Part shown: positions 45,084 through 57,032 of the stretch, one piece after another
How the letters are laid out: the number at the start of each line of letters is the position of its first letter
Numbering within the stretch: position 1 is the first letter of the stretch
Source: Rhynchonema sp. JSB1_4
Taxonomy: Eukaryota; Nematoda; Chromadorea; Monhysterida; Xyalidae
DNA length: 59,839 nt
Reading direction: 5' to 3'
Assembly: GCA_030248065.1 (NCBI GenBank)
Contig: JASAMV010007426.1
Span: 1 to 59,839, forward strand
Translations under genes and position numbers: made by a program
Notes under the pieces: model-generated
What the model was told of the DNA's origin: nothing
The model's input: the letters and a program-made list of their open reading frames with translations, nothing else
The model's database searches: none

Positions 45084-48000
45084 ATGGTGTTTCGGGCAAC
45101 GTTGAGGTGCTGCAGCGCGGCAACTTCTTTGGGAGTGAGTCGACTGACGCAAACCACACAGGTTGTTGGTTCACCATTCATACTTTTATGAAAGAAGGCA
45201 ACACGTGTTAGCTGAGGATCGATTTTTGCGAGACCGATTTCGGACCACTTTGTGCTCGGTCACGTGACTCGAGATTTGCTTGTTTCGACGGACGTAATAC
45301 TTGCCACCTAGCTGTCACGAAGCAATTGCGCTGATGGAAATTTGGGGACATCATAGGATCTCGACATGTGCCGTGACCAATGCTGATTCGATTATGAACA
45401 ACTTTTACGCTGGTCAAACACCCAACTAACTTCAGCAGTCCATGTCCCCACTGACCGCGGTGCGCGCATTGTGCACTGGTCATCATTCGCATTCGTTCCC
45501 GCACACGCACACGGGTGGCATTCGCATATACGATAATGCAGATGAAGCCGTCAAGGATATTGGGGATGGCGCGAAGTTGTTGGTGGGAGGTTAGCGGGTC
45601 CTGTGTGGTTGGATATGATTGTCGTTGTCTTTATTGTTCTGGCGAGCGTGCATTTTTGGACAAAAGTGTGAAATTAGTTTAGTTAGGTGAAGTTTGTGCA
45701 CCCATCTGTTATCAGGTTATGTGCAAATTATACATGGAAAGTGGTAACCAATGTGCCCCAATGAGCCCCAAATATTGTCAAGTTTTTGTCAGTTTGCATC
45801 GGAATATTTCATCTATCGTATTGAGAATGTCGAAAAAAGTTCGTAGCTGTGTGGTGATCGGATCGCACCGGGCTCCTTGGCTCGCGCTGCCTGACCATCT
45901 ACATCACTGCCGATTGGCCCCTAGCTTGCTAGGGGGTGTTTTAGGCCATCTTGAGCTAGCTACCTTTTAGACCTTTGAAATATATCATTTTCACTCTCAG
46001 GCTTCGGTCTGTGCGGCATACCAGCGACGTTAATCGGTGCGCTACAGAAATCAGGTGCCAAAGGCCTGACCGTTGTCAGCAACAATGCTGGAGTGGAAAA
46101 TTACGGGCTCGGCTTGTTGCTCAAAACCAGACAAGTACACATTCAGATACCTTGCAAATTTGGATCTGGAGTTATCTAGCTAGAATTTTTGCGGCCATAA
46201 AATTGTTAAACTTCAGATCAAACGTATGGTCTCATCGTACGTCGGTGAGAATCCGGAATTTGAACGACAGTATTTGAGCGGCGAACTGGAACTTGAATTC
46301 ACACCTCAGGTTCGTCAGTTCAAATTTGATTCCGCAGACATCGTAGAATGCGCTCAATCACGCCAACAATCAGGCATTAGAGACAGCAGCATCGGTTTTG
46401 TCAAAATAGCAAAGTTTGCATGTCACGCTCGATTTTGTGAAGCTGAAATGGACTTTATTTTATGCAAGGCACCCAGGGTTTTAATGCCACCAGTGGTTTC
46501 CAATATGCCACTGAAAGTTTTGAATGAGCCACCAGATCTTTGGCAAATGAGCCAACAATGGCCCATTTTGAAAAAAAACCTACAGGGCACATTGGCGGAA
46601 CGACTACGAGCCGGTGGTGCTGGCGTGCCGGCATTCTTCACGCCAACTGGATACGGTACCCTGATTCACGAAGGCGGAGCGCCGATCAAGCACACAAGTG
46701 ACGGCAAAATCGAGATATCCAGTCCTGCCAAACCGGTACGGGGTGTTTGATTCCTTCTTTCGTTTGACATTGGTGATCGGATCGTAATTAGCACTGGTCA
46801 AGTATGTACCTTTGAACTAAAACACCTGGAGACTTTCGACCAGCGTAACAGTTGCGCCCAGGCATCAACCCTGATAAAAACTTTTACACGATTCGAAATT
46901 CATGGCATTTAGGAGCAAAATTTCGACGGGGTTGACTACGTGATGGAGCGTGCTATTACCGGTGATTTTGCGCTGATCAAAGCATACAAAGCGGACAAGT
47001 ATGGCAATCTAATATTCAGGTAAAAAGAGTTCACGAGTTGTTCGAGAGCAAAATGTGAGGAAACTAAGAAGAAAACGGGGGAAAATCTCAGAAAAACGGC
47101 CGCCAACTTCAATCCGCCAATGGCTCGCGCAGCCAAATGCACGATCGTTGAAGTGGAGGAAATTGTTGAGATCGGCGAATTGGATCCGGATGAGATTCAT
47201 GTGCCTGGGATATTCGTTAATCGATTGATCAAGACCACAGACGCTGAGAAGAGGATTGAGGTTGGTGTTGCATTTAGATGCTATTTTGATTTTGAAACAT
47301 CAGCTTCGCGTTTCAATTCTTCGAACGTTTTGCTCGATGTTTCATTGAAGGCTGTATCATCGCCGACAAGCCAAAGTTCTCCAGCTTTTGATCAGCCAAC
47401 ACAGCACTCAGAAAGTTGTCTTATGTTTCACGTCGTTATCACTATTGTCCGCGAATTTTGTCGAACTGCTGTGTCCGCCTTCTGCGTTGAAAAAACTATT
47501 TTGAAAAAAGTGAAAAATTTAAAAAACATGCTATTGCAAACAAAACTAATCACGTATTGTCTGCACAGCGTCTGGTGCATCGTAAGACCAACGAAGACCA
47601 TTCGAGTCCAGCGGCCAAGATTCGCGATCGAATCGCCCGTCGGGCCGCGTTGGAGTTCAAACATGGCATGAACGGTTAGTTCGGTTATTCTCTTTTTTCT
47701 CTTATTGTTGTTGGAAATTTTACAGTTAACCATTGATGCAATACAGCTGAAATTGTTCGAATTGTGAAACATCGGGTGGTTGGTTTGTATTTTTCAGTCA
47801 ACCTCGGCATCGGTATGCCAATGCTCATTCCCAACTTTGTGCCCAAGAACGTGCACGTGATGTTGCAGAGCGAAAATGGAATTCTCGGATTGGTTCGTGT
47901 GACTGGAGTTTTGAATTTGCCGGAAAATGATGGCAAAGTTTTGAATTTTGCTCAGTGCCATATTGTCTGTCCTCTTTGTGTGGGACTCGACGGTCGTTTT

Positions 48001-49946
48001 CGGTCAGTATGAGGCAGAGGCTCTAAATTTGTGGGTGCAGCAAGTTCAGCAGATTGCAAACCAAAAATTTCGATCGTTCAACAATATTCAACCTACAGGG
48101 TCACTATAATCTTCAGGGTCCATACCCGGCACCTGGCGAAGAGGATCCCGATCTAATAAATGCCGGCAAAGAGACGGTGACTGCTGTCAAAGGTGCTGCT
48201 TATTTCCCAAGTGACGTCAGTTTTGCCATGATTCGTGGGTTAGTCTATTTTGTTTTTTTTGTGTCTCGTTGCACATTTTTTGACCAAAACACAAAATTTT
48301 AGGGGTCACATTGATCTAACGGTGCTCGGCTCGCTACAAGTATCGCAGTATGGAGACTTAGCCAATTGGATGATTCCTGTGAGTTCGAGCTTTGGTGATC
48401 AGTCTAGTCAATAGCGATTCGGTCTTTTCAAGATCAGAGATATTTCGTACCATCTGTATGAGTTCTGATTTCAACTAGTGTATGGTTGGTTTATTGCTCT
48501 CAGTGACGCATAAAACCATGCACGTAAATTAGTGATAGAAGCACAGTTACAAGACCGGGTGGGACAATTACGGAAATGAAAATAGTTACAACACTGGTTA
48601 TAACAAAACCACAGCAAATAAAAGCTACAAAAAGCGCCAAGGAGAGAGAGGAAGATCACGGACATCAGGACAGATCACAGGACATGTTAACAGAACTGAA
48701 AATTATGCATTAATCCTCGTCCTCGTCAAACGACAAATGTCGGGCTCAGAGGGCGCATATTGGGATCAGTCCATATTGTTAACAGTCCAGAACAGATGGT
48801 GGGTTGGTGATTGTCCGTCACTTCCGTGTACCACCATTTAGCGACGTGGCTGGCGTCCCCAGGCTGACGTGAATGCGTATCGAACGAGACATCGCCATAT
48901 CCATCCCGTTGACCGCATCCGGACGCGGTGGCGATAGAGCCCTAGTGTATCGTTGTTTCCGAACTATCCTTTGCTGAAATCTATGCCAATATCCTACAAG
49001 TCTATTGCCAATTACATAAAGTACTATGACATTTCCGTCATTCAGGGCAAGCTTGTGAAAGGCATGGGCGGCGCAATGGACCTCGTCTCCGCCCCGAACA
49101 GTCGTGTGATAGTGACCATGGAGCACACAGCCAGGGGCAATCACAAGATTGTGCCGCAGTGCACGCTGCCGTTGACAGGCAGGAGCTGTGTCGATATGAT
49201 CATTACGGAAATGGTACGTTGGCATTGGCTTTTTGGGGAACTTTTTTTTGGAAAACCGCTGACGAACTTTGTGCTTGACGTTTTGTGCTTGTACCAACTC
49301 GCTCGATGTTTTTTCGTGGTCACGCAGTTATCTGATGCTTCCACTGATGGTAACTGACTGACCTGTTGCACCGCCCGTTTGCACTGCAAGAGGCGCTTGA
49401 AAACATCCGGGGGTTAGAAGAGTTAGTGATGATTTTGGGTAACAGAGTTTTCCACAGCTCCTGCGGCTCAGTTTGTTTGGTGCATGTTCTGAGAAATAGT
49501 TTTTTGAGAATTTTAGCTATTGTATGAAATTGCTGACTAACGTTGGCATAGTCCTTGCAATCGACACAAATGTTTCGCAAATTGTGCATATTCGGCACGA
49601 CTTTAGAATTAGCTTTGCTTGATAATTCCAGTGCACAACAACATAATTAGACATGATAATAAATAATTTTATCATTAAAATGAGCCGATGTCGTTTTGCA
49701 GTGTGTGTTCACGGTTGACTCCGAGAAGGGTCTGACGCTGATCGAACTGGCTGAAGGTGTCCAGCCGGCTGATGTTGCGTCGGCGACCGGATGCGAATTC
49801 GAAGTTTGTCATTTTATTTACCGTTCTTTAGTTTGTTAGTTTTTAAACTGTAGATTGTTTGATCATTTTTATTTCTGATCATCGCTGAATTTCAGGTTTC
49901 ACCTGACCTCAAGCCGATGGGCCAGGCACCATTTCCCGAGCACTGA
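45084..49946 (+). CDS. OXCT1: Succinyl-CoA:3-ketoacid CoA transferase (SCOT)
   Basis: A mitochondrial matrix enzyme that moves CoA from succinyl-CoA to acetoacetate, the first step of ketone-body use. Fourteen exons: 45084-45134, 45436-45589, 46001-46134, 46217-46309, 46586-46735, 46913-47019, 47092-47260, 47569-47674, 47798-47892, 48117-48238, 48303-48378, 49046-49213, 49702-49803 and 49896-49946. Every phase joins (525 residues; human 520). The leader [17 protein letters not shown] is mitochondrial in type. Subunit A motif: [17 protein letters not shown]; subunit [14 protein letters not shown], then [10 protein letters not shown], which contains the catalytic Glu of the SENG motif, and [20 protein letters not shown]. 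It lies 1.0 kb downstream of ALG9 on the same strand. Confidence 0.95.
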
Positions 49947-51264
49947 ACAACCTTGCAGATCTGATATGCATCGGCGGAATTATACATAACGTTTTTATGA
50001 ATGTTGTCTCAAAGTATTGTATTTAAGCTTTGTGATCGAAAGCGCGATCTGGTTCAATGATATATATGCCGTTTTTTACGTTTTTTCGATCTGTGTTGGT
50101 AGCGTCTAAGTTTTTTAATATTATTTCCATGGACTTGATAGTTTTAGTATCTGAATCGTTTTCTCCAACGTCGGTCTGTTTTAGTTCTATTGGTGTTTTT
50201 TTTGTTTTATACCATGCTGAAAACTTTTATTGGTTGTGGCTTAGCATGAAAAGCGTTTGGAAAAAAGATGATGCAGTCATACCTCTCTTGAGCAATCTGT
50301 CGCTACTCCAGTTTCAGTAGTGCTAATGGTGCGTGCTTTCGTGCTTTTTTCAAATTGTGACAGACGTTTTAGTGTAAATATGCTGAAATGTACCATCGGG
50401 ACCAATTGCGTATTTGCTGTACAATAAATTCCGGTGTTCACCGTACGGTCCAACATTTTATTTTCTACATTCAGGTAAGATTGATGGTTTTTTGACCAGA
50501 GAAGATCGCTTTGCACAACGGTTTTTCATGATACAAGCTGGGTAATTCATGCTGATATAAAATGGGCCGAACGTATGTGTGAACATGAACGCGAATCCGG
50601 CATCAAATAACGGCAAAGGGATTTGATATTGCACCCGTGTATGTATGCTAATCCAATAAAACCATAAATTCGTCAGCGCATAAAGTCACCTGTTTGCAGA
50701 TCAAGGGAACAAGATCGCAAGAAAAGAAGTAATTCGACATCGACCCACTAAATAACAGGAGATTGAAAATGACGTTCATACATTTGTATTCGATCAAAAA
50801 AAGATATCCTACAAACAGACAATCATCACTGCCCGTTTTCAAAAAACATGCACTCGGTATCACAATGATATAGGTAACCGTAAATTTGTGGGTTAATGCA
50901 TTCATAATATTTGAAACACTTCATATTGGTCGTGTTTGAATCAATTTAGTTCAGTCCTGAAATTGTAACAGACCACCTGAAGTTGTTGCCAAATGTAAAT
51001 TGCTGGTCAGCACGATTTAGAAGCGATATCAAACTTGGTGATCGGATCGGACTTGCCTTGGTCACGCATGATTCTTGCATTTGAGGATCTTAAGAAATTT
51101 ACTGAGCCACTAATTTTGTCAAGCTTAGAAAGGGTGTCGCTGTAGGTCTGGGAACATCTGTTACGCTGATCGAAATTAGAGGCATCACCAAATTTCATAA
51201 AGTATCTTTAACTCAGCAGCCAAGGCACGACCGGTGCGATCCGATCACCAAGTTTGATATCGCT
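49947..51264. other. AT-rich gap between convergent genes
   Basis: 3' flanks of OXCT1 and of the minus-strand gene ending at 51265. An AATAAA lies near 50425. No exon is recognised. Confidence 0.5.
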
Positions 51265-54200
51265 CTATATTTCTTCGCAAACTAGCACTCCGTCACGCAA
51301 GATGGACTTGGGATCACTTACTATGGAGTTCTAAATGCGAAATCCGGAAAACAAAATTAAACGGAATGGAGATAGCGTGCAGAAATGTACATAATATAGT
51401 GCATGTTGTCTTGGCATCTAAAAGTTATACTATTCAAAATGTGCATATGTTGAACTGAATCTGAAGCAAACACTAACTGCCGCCGGTGGATGCTGAAATG
51501 TGGCAATGGCAAGATCCTCCACTTCACGACGGTTCAAATATGGCGGAACGTGCACATTTCTGCCCCTCAATGTTGCTTTCAAGGCCGACAACTGCAAGGA
51601 AATATTCAGTAGATAATACAATATACGCATCACGAAACATCGCACAGGAAAAGATGTGCAAAAATAGAATTTGAAAACAAAAACTTCAAGTAGACACCAT
51701 CTCACCAGGATTTGACCGCGACCGTGCCGATAGAGCGCGGGACGACACCATGGGTTAGAATCGGCGCGGGCGTCATCTGGTGAACGAATCAAAAGCCATG
51801 TGCAATAGGACCGATAATCACAACACGATTATGAAAAGTTCCCGGGTACAGATACAGATGTATGATCATTTTGTTCTTCTCACCTGTGCCTGTCAATAAG
51901 CGCTTGGCACTCAACGCATTTCGGATTGTCTGCGCCCGATAATCATTGTTGCCAATTTGCAGCCATTGTTCAGCCTGGAACTCACGAGAGAGGAACTCAC
52001 ACAGTTCAAAAAGTTGAAAACTTTGAAAACGGAGCTAGAAAGAGACATTTCGACGCATCGACGACTTGGCTTGGCTTCACTAACTTCTTGTCGCGTCAGT
52101 CCATCGGCCACTAAGGAGTCGATCAAATATCGCCGCTTTTGTGCGTCTGTAACGGAAATGAGCATGTATGATTTTGGAATCAATAATTTACCAGGTACTA
52201 AAGTGAAACTGTGGGAAAAATCGCGCTCTTGTAATTCACCCAAACCAACCGGGTACATTGACACGCGCTCGCGTCACAACGCCACGCGGTTGGGCGAGCA
52301 CAAACGGGCCGATTTGAGCAATGGTTGGATTGATACTGCCCGAAGCCGACGGAGGACGCGGCTGGAACAAAATTATTCCATAAAATTTGGCTATCTATCC
52401 GGCACGGTGCGCTGGTCACGTGACTTAATTTGCGATATTTCGAGATTAACACTGATTGTGATGACACACAAATCTCGACCGGCGGTTAAGCCGGTTTGTG
52501 AAGGAGGCGCCGAAAGATACCGATCAGTAACTCTCAAGTTTGATTGTCTTATTTCGACATTTACTGACATGGCGTTTCCGTGAATGGCATATGACATCGA
52601 AATGTGCTTCATGCAGAAAGTCGCGTGACCAGCATACGGTTGAGCCATTAGAATCGGCCGCACTGACACCAAAATGACGAGGTGGCGTTTTGCTCGGACT
52701 TCCTGCAAACAACATCGTCAGCCTTTTCGATAGTCTTGCCCAACGTATGCACATTCAAAAGGCGTCGGGTATCACAATCACAAACACTAACGATAGTGCA
52801 CACTGAATGCGCAATTCGGGGGCGCACGCGGCAGTAGCAGCACGCCAGATCTGGTCACGGGTGGCCAGTGTAGTGGCAGGCAGATGGTTGCAAGGTACCC
52901 TTGGGGGGATGGATCCAGATGGTTGCAAGGTACCCCCCTACCCAGCCTCCGGGAGGTTGCAAGGTACCCCTGAGGTCCGAAAAAAGGGTGTTTTTTGCAT
53001 GCATTATACTGCAAATTTGGCCGAAAAATTGGTACTTTTTTGCATTTTGGCCGAAAATTTGCCTAAAATACCTATTATATGGAGGTTTGCGCGCGGAGCG
53101 CGCGATTTTTGGGGTTTTGAGGTCGAAAAACACCCATTTTTTGCCTATAAAAACCATAAATTGATGGTTGCAAGGTACCCTCCGGGGTGGTTGCAAGGTA
53201 CCTACCCTTCCCCCCCATCCCCCCAAGGGGTGGTTGCAAGGTATGGTCCATCCACCGGCTCATGGCACTTTGTGTTGCTGCTGGCCGACATGTTCCCTTC
53301 CTCCACGTTCTAATGAAAGAGAAATTGAGTTTCCGAAAAAAATATTTTTGCTCCTAAATTGCTGTTTTTATGAAATCGACGTGTTTTATAGATTTTAATT
53401 TAATTTAATTTTAAATTTGATCGAATTCAATCGTTTTCGACACATTTTATTATTTTTTTAGTTTTTTTTTGCAAAATCGCTCAAACTCAATTTCTCTTTC
53501 ATTAGAACGTGGAAGAAGAGACCAAACCAGCCACCAGCAACACAAAGTGCCATGAGCTGGTGGACGGACTATACCTACTCCTTAGGGGGGGAATCCCCCC
53601 CATCCCCCCCCAGCCACTACACTGCGGGTGGCGGTCTGGCGGCACGATACGGGGTCAAACGCTCAACCGATCTCGACCGACGCTTCAGAGCCTGGAAAAA
53701 GTGAACGATGTTTCATTCAAATCACACCTTGGTGGACGCGAGCATATCACAGCTAACTTGCGTGAAACAAGGACACGTAATGGTTTATCCAGTTCATAAG
53801 CACATGAACGACCCCTGGTTCCAAACTTTGATCGAGATTTGAACACATTCGGTGTGTATGATGTTTCACTGACTTCTGGCACGTTTGCCACTGTTGACGC
53901 AGGCGACTGTTCTGAAGCGTGGCACTCGTCAAAACACATAGGTTCGACTGTCAAAGCAAAATTCATTCATCAAAAAGATGACGCCACAAGGTGACCGCAC
54001 CCTGATCGAGACACATTCGTTCCAATTCCTCAAACTCGACCGTGCTCTCGTGGGCGGATCGACTAGCGATGCGCGAGATTGACTCGGACAAAACTGGCAT
54101 TGCGGTCGGGCGATTCGGGCTTGAACCTCGACGACTCAACGTGTTCGGTGCATGTGATCGGGTGGCGTGCGATTGTCGTTGCTGAAGTGAAAAATTAATG

Positions 54201-54451
54201 CGACCAACGCTTCATGGCAAAGAATTTTCAAACAAACACGATATAACGATAGTCGTGGATGATGTTGGACTTAGCGTGACAAATCTTCACCGTGCGTACT
54301 ACAGTATGCGGAATGACTCCTGAAGCACAGCACAACAGTCCGACTGCACCTGTGTTTCGGTCACCCTATCACCAGACGTTGCCCTTAGCTTGCGTTGTTT
54401 GCTTTGCTTCTCGGCCAAGTTTTGTTGCGTTCGTTCGTACCGTAGGAACCA
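51265..54451 (-). CDS. Unrecognised gene, 11 exons, one split by a transposon
   Basis: Exons in order: 54451-54350, 54181-54001, 53911-53874, 53691-53633 plus 52865-52792 (one exon split by the element 52866-53624), 52702-52569, 52361-52250, 52146-52085, 51974-51884, 51776-51706, 51591-51478 and 51330-51265 (TAG). All phases join (367 residues, 5' end open). The first half is Ser/Arg/Pro-rich and probably disordered (..SRRGSSPNRPTAMPVLSESI..). The C-terminal 150 residues look folded: ..LIDSLVADGLTRQEAEQWL.. resembles a UBA-like helix pair, then ..ALKATLRGRNVHVPPYLNRR.., ending ..ILRDGVLVCEEI. I do not recognise the family. Exons upstream of 54451 are missing; a MITE starts 103 bp away. Confidence 0.6.
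52866..53624. mobile_element. CAGTG element inserted in a coding exon
   Basis: The ends are CAGTGTAGTGGCAGG and CCAGCCACTACACTG. CGGGTGGC is duplicated exactly (52858-52865 and 53625-53632). The motif is GGTTGCAAGGTACC, as in 3098-3728. The core has GCGCGCGGAGCGCGCGA. A TA-type MITE (53244-53571) is nested in its right part. Confidence 0.92.
53244..53571. mobile_element. TA-type MITE, TGGTCCATCCACCGGCTCATG ends
   Basis: Inverted ends TGGTCCATCC and GGACTA-type, with long inner arms (CTCATGGCACTTTGTGTTGC, TCTAATGAAAGAGAAATTGA). TA on both sides; removal restores GGTTGCAAGGTACCTACTCC, found intact at 3138-3157 in complement. A second copy lies at 54554-54779. Confidence 0.88.
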
Positions 54452-54553
54452 CTGAAATGGTTCTGAAACCACTGCATGGACTACGTACAGTACGCTCCAC
54501 ATAATATTTTATGGTGCGCAAGAGGCGCAAACACGAAAAGAAGATCATCAGTA

Positions 54554-54779
54554 TAGTCCATCCATCAGCTCATGGCACTTTTGTTTGGGAGGTTCAGGTT
54601 CCGTTGTGAAAAATTGTTCCTCCGCAAGGCAATGTCAGAGAAAACGGCGCACAAAATTAAAATAAAAACCGATTTCTCTTTCTTTTCTTTTTCGTATAAG
54701 CCGACCGGAACCGGAACAGCACTGGATCCTGTCAAGCTTTTCAGCTGAGACAAAGTGTCATGAGCTGATGGATGGACTA
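54554..54779. mobile_element. TA-type MITE, second copy
   Basis: The ends are TAGTCCATCCATCAGCTCATG and its complement, flanked by TA. Same family as 53244-53571, with a different centre. Confidence 0.8.
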
Positions 54780-55163
54780 TACAATATAACCGAGTGAGTT
54801 GTGCCCGGTTGCTTGACCGGCGTTATTGATTTCTGATTACGATTTTATGAGATATATTGACCGGTTCCTTTTCTCTTTCTGCCAATAAAAATTCAAAGTC
54901 CAATCAATTGTACATACCACATGCCACAACCACATTACCTAATTTTGTGTTTCATTGGATCCAATCGCTTTGCGATTTACGATTCGCATATCTTTGAGTC
55001 AACATCGTTCAAATAAAGCACATGGGTATTTCCGGACATGACCCGCCAACAGTAATGACGACGATACACAATAAGGCAGGACCAATGTCTCGATGACTAA
55101 ACGCGAATTATGATTTCACAAAGATAGCTCGATTCTCTGGTTAAAACCAACAGTAGCTGTAAA
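54780..55163. other. No gene recognised
   Basis: AT-rich sequence. Upstream exons of the gene at 51265-54451 could lie here or beyond, but none is convincing. Confidence 0.4.
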
Positions 55164-55362
55164 CAGGGTTGGGGAAAAAAACGACGGCGTTTTTTCTTTA
55201 AAAAACGACGTTTTTTTAAAAAAACGACGTTTTTTTTAAAAGACTGGGTCGTTTTTCGTTTTTTTAAATCATGGATTTCCTTGATTTTCCCTGTTTTTTT
55301 AAAAAAAAGCGTTTGTTTAAAAAAACGATTTTTTGAAAAAAAAAGTTTTTTGCCCAACCCTG
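55164..55362. mobile_element. hAT-like MITE, CAGGGTTGGG family
   Basis: The ends are CAGGGTTGGGG and GCCCAACCCTG, and GCTGTAAA is duplicated exactly. A shorter relative of 21124-21597. Confidence 0.9.
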
Positions 55363-55790
55363 GCTGTAAAGCTAGAACTGAAAATTTATTGGCCATTGAA
55401 GAGTGACACGTCACACAAAACCGCATGGAGAAAAACGTATAGGCTGTCGTTCGTGCCAGAAGCACGGTTGCGCTTGTCTCGATGAAACGATGAGATGCGA
55501 GCGATTTGTCACCGCCAATCGTTGAAGCCTGTGGCCCTATCACATCACCTTCGCCTCAGTGTCAAAGCGGAGCACAAAAACACTTGGAACCCAGAAAATC
55601 AAGTGGAATATTCATAATCAGTTGATGAAGAGACAGACAAAAAAAGTAGCGGTGTTTATTTTTCCATCAATATGAGACTTATACCGTAGATCTCATTGCA
55701 ATTGGAGAATGGGTGATCCCTAGATTATTTCATTCTTCGGAATATCATGTTTCTGTCATGTGAGTATCGCACACGAAACGGAGCAGTCCT
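55363..55790. other. Possible minus-strand exon, otherwise empty
   Basis: A minus-strand frame near 55385-55543 reads ..GPQASTIGGDKSLASHRF.. and stays open for about 50 codons, but no splice sites decide it. Confidence 0.25.
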
Positions 55791-55794
55791 CAGC

Positions 55795-56690
55795 GGATCG
55801 AGGCACGTTTTTCGCAAGCTCCAAATGAGCTGCATGTGCTGTCGCGGACCGGACATCGTTCTCGTTAGACTGAGGGAAAATTGTAAGAGCTATATACAAT
55901 AGTACAGAACGCGTGAAATACCAAAAAAACTCCAACACCAAGAACTGACCATTTTTCATCGTTTACCTATATCGCCGGCGGCCCAGTTCTGGCGGTAATC
56001 GTATCGCAAGCTGCAAATGAGCTGCATGTGCTATCGCGGATCGGGGCAAGTTGGTCGCAAGCTCCAAATGAGCTGCATGTGCTGTCGCGGATCGGGGCAC
56101 GTTGGTCGCAAGCTCCAAATGAGCTGCATATGCTGTCGTGGATCGGGGCAAGTTGTTCGCAAGCTCCAAATGAGCTGCATGTGCTGTCGCGGACCGGGCA
56201 TCGTTCTCGTTAGATTGAGGGGAAAATTGTAAGAGTTATATATAATAGTACAGCATACGTGAGAACGCCGAAAAACTCCAACACCCATAACTGACCGTTT
56301 TTCATCGTTTACCTATATCGCCGGCGGCCTGGTTCCGGCGGGAATCGCATCGCAAGCTCCAAATGAGCTGCATATGCTGTCGTGGATCGGGGCAAGTTGT
56401 TCGCAAGCTCCAAATGAGCTGCATGTGCTGTCGCGGACCGGGCATCGTTCTCGTTAGATTGAGGGAAAAATTGTAAGAGTTATATATAATAGTACAGCAT
56501 ACGTGAGAACGCCGAAAAACTCCAACACCCATAACTGACCGTTTTTCATCGTTTACATATATCGCCGGCGGCCTGGTTCCGGCGGGAATCGCATCGCAAG
56601 CTCCAAATGAGCTGCATGTGCTGTCGCGGATCGGGGCAAGCTGGTCGCAGGCTCCAAATGAGCTGCATATTGCTCTCGCGTGTGCCGTCG
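55795..56690. repeat. 51-bp minisatellite with higher-order repeats
   Basis: The 51-bp unit (CGCAAGCTCCAAATGAGCTG and onwards to TCGGGGCAAGTTGGT) is repeated at 56005, 56056, 56107 and 56158. A larger unit that also contains CTATATCGCCGGCGGCC and GTTCTCGTTAGATTGAGGG recurs starting near 55930, 56277 and 56521. Because 51 is divisible by three, all frames stay open as a 17-residue repeat; I do not consider this coding. Confidence 0.85.
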
Positions 56691-57032
56691 CTTATTATCA
56701 TACTTTCCATGACCAGCAAGCAGCACCAATAAAATCGTCGAGTCAGCAGGTTCGGCATGATGCTGATGACTTGTTCTCGATTGCGGTCTTCTTTGCTCTT
56801 TGTCGTCGGTCAGTGTCACGATGATAGCAGAAGATTTCGAATTGCCAGCAAAAAGGCAAGAATGAATGATTTTCACTCAAGCGCTCACCCTTTTATACTA
56901 TCTTGCCACGGCGCCCCCAAAGCATGCCACGTGAAGTCGTCAGTCGTGAACACAAAGCGCCCTCCCGAAACCCCACTCGTCCTCCTCAAAATAAAAAAAT
57001 ATTTCGAAAGAAATTCAAGTTTCAAGCAGAAG
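56691..57032. other. No gene recognised
   Basis: Single-copy-looking sequence without convincing exons. Confidence 0.4.

Noticed and set aside
51957..52583. 208-codon plus-strand open frame
   Set aside because: It is antisense to five minus-strand exons whose splice sites and phases all agree; the plus frame lacks such support.
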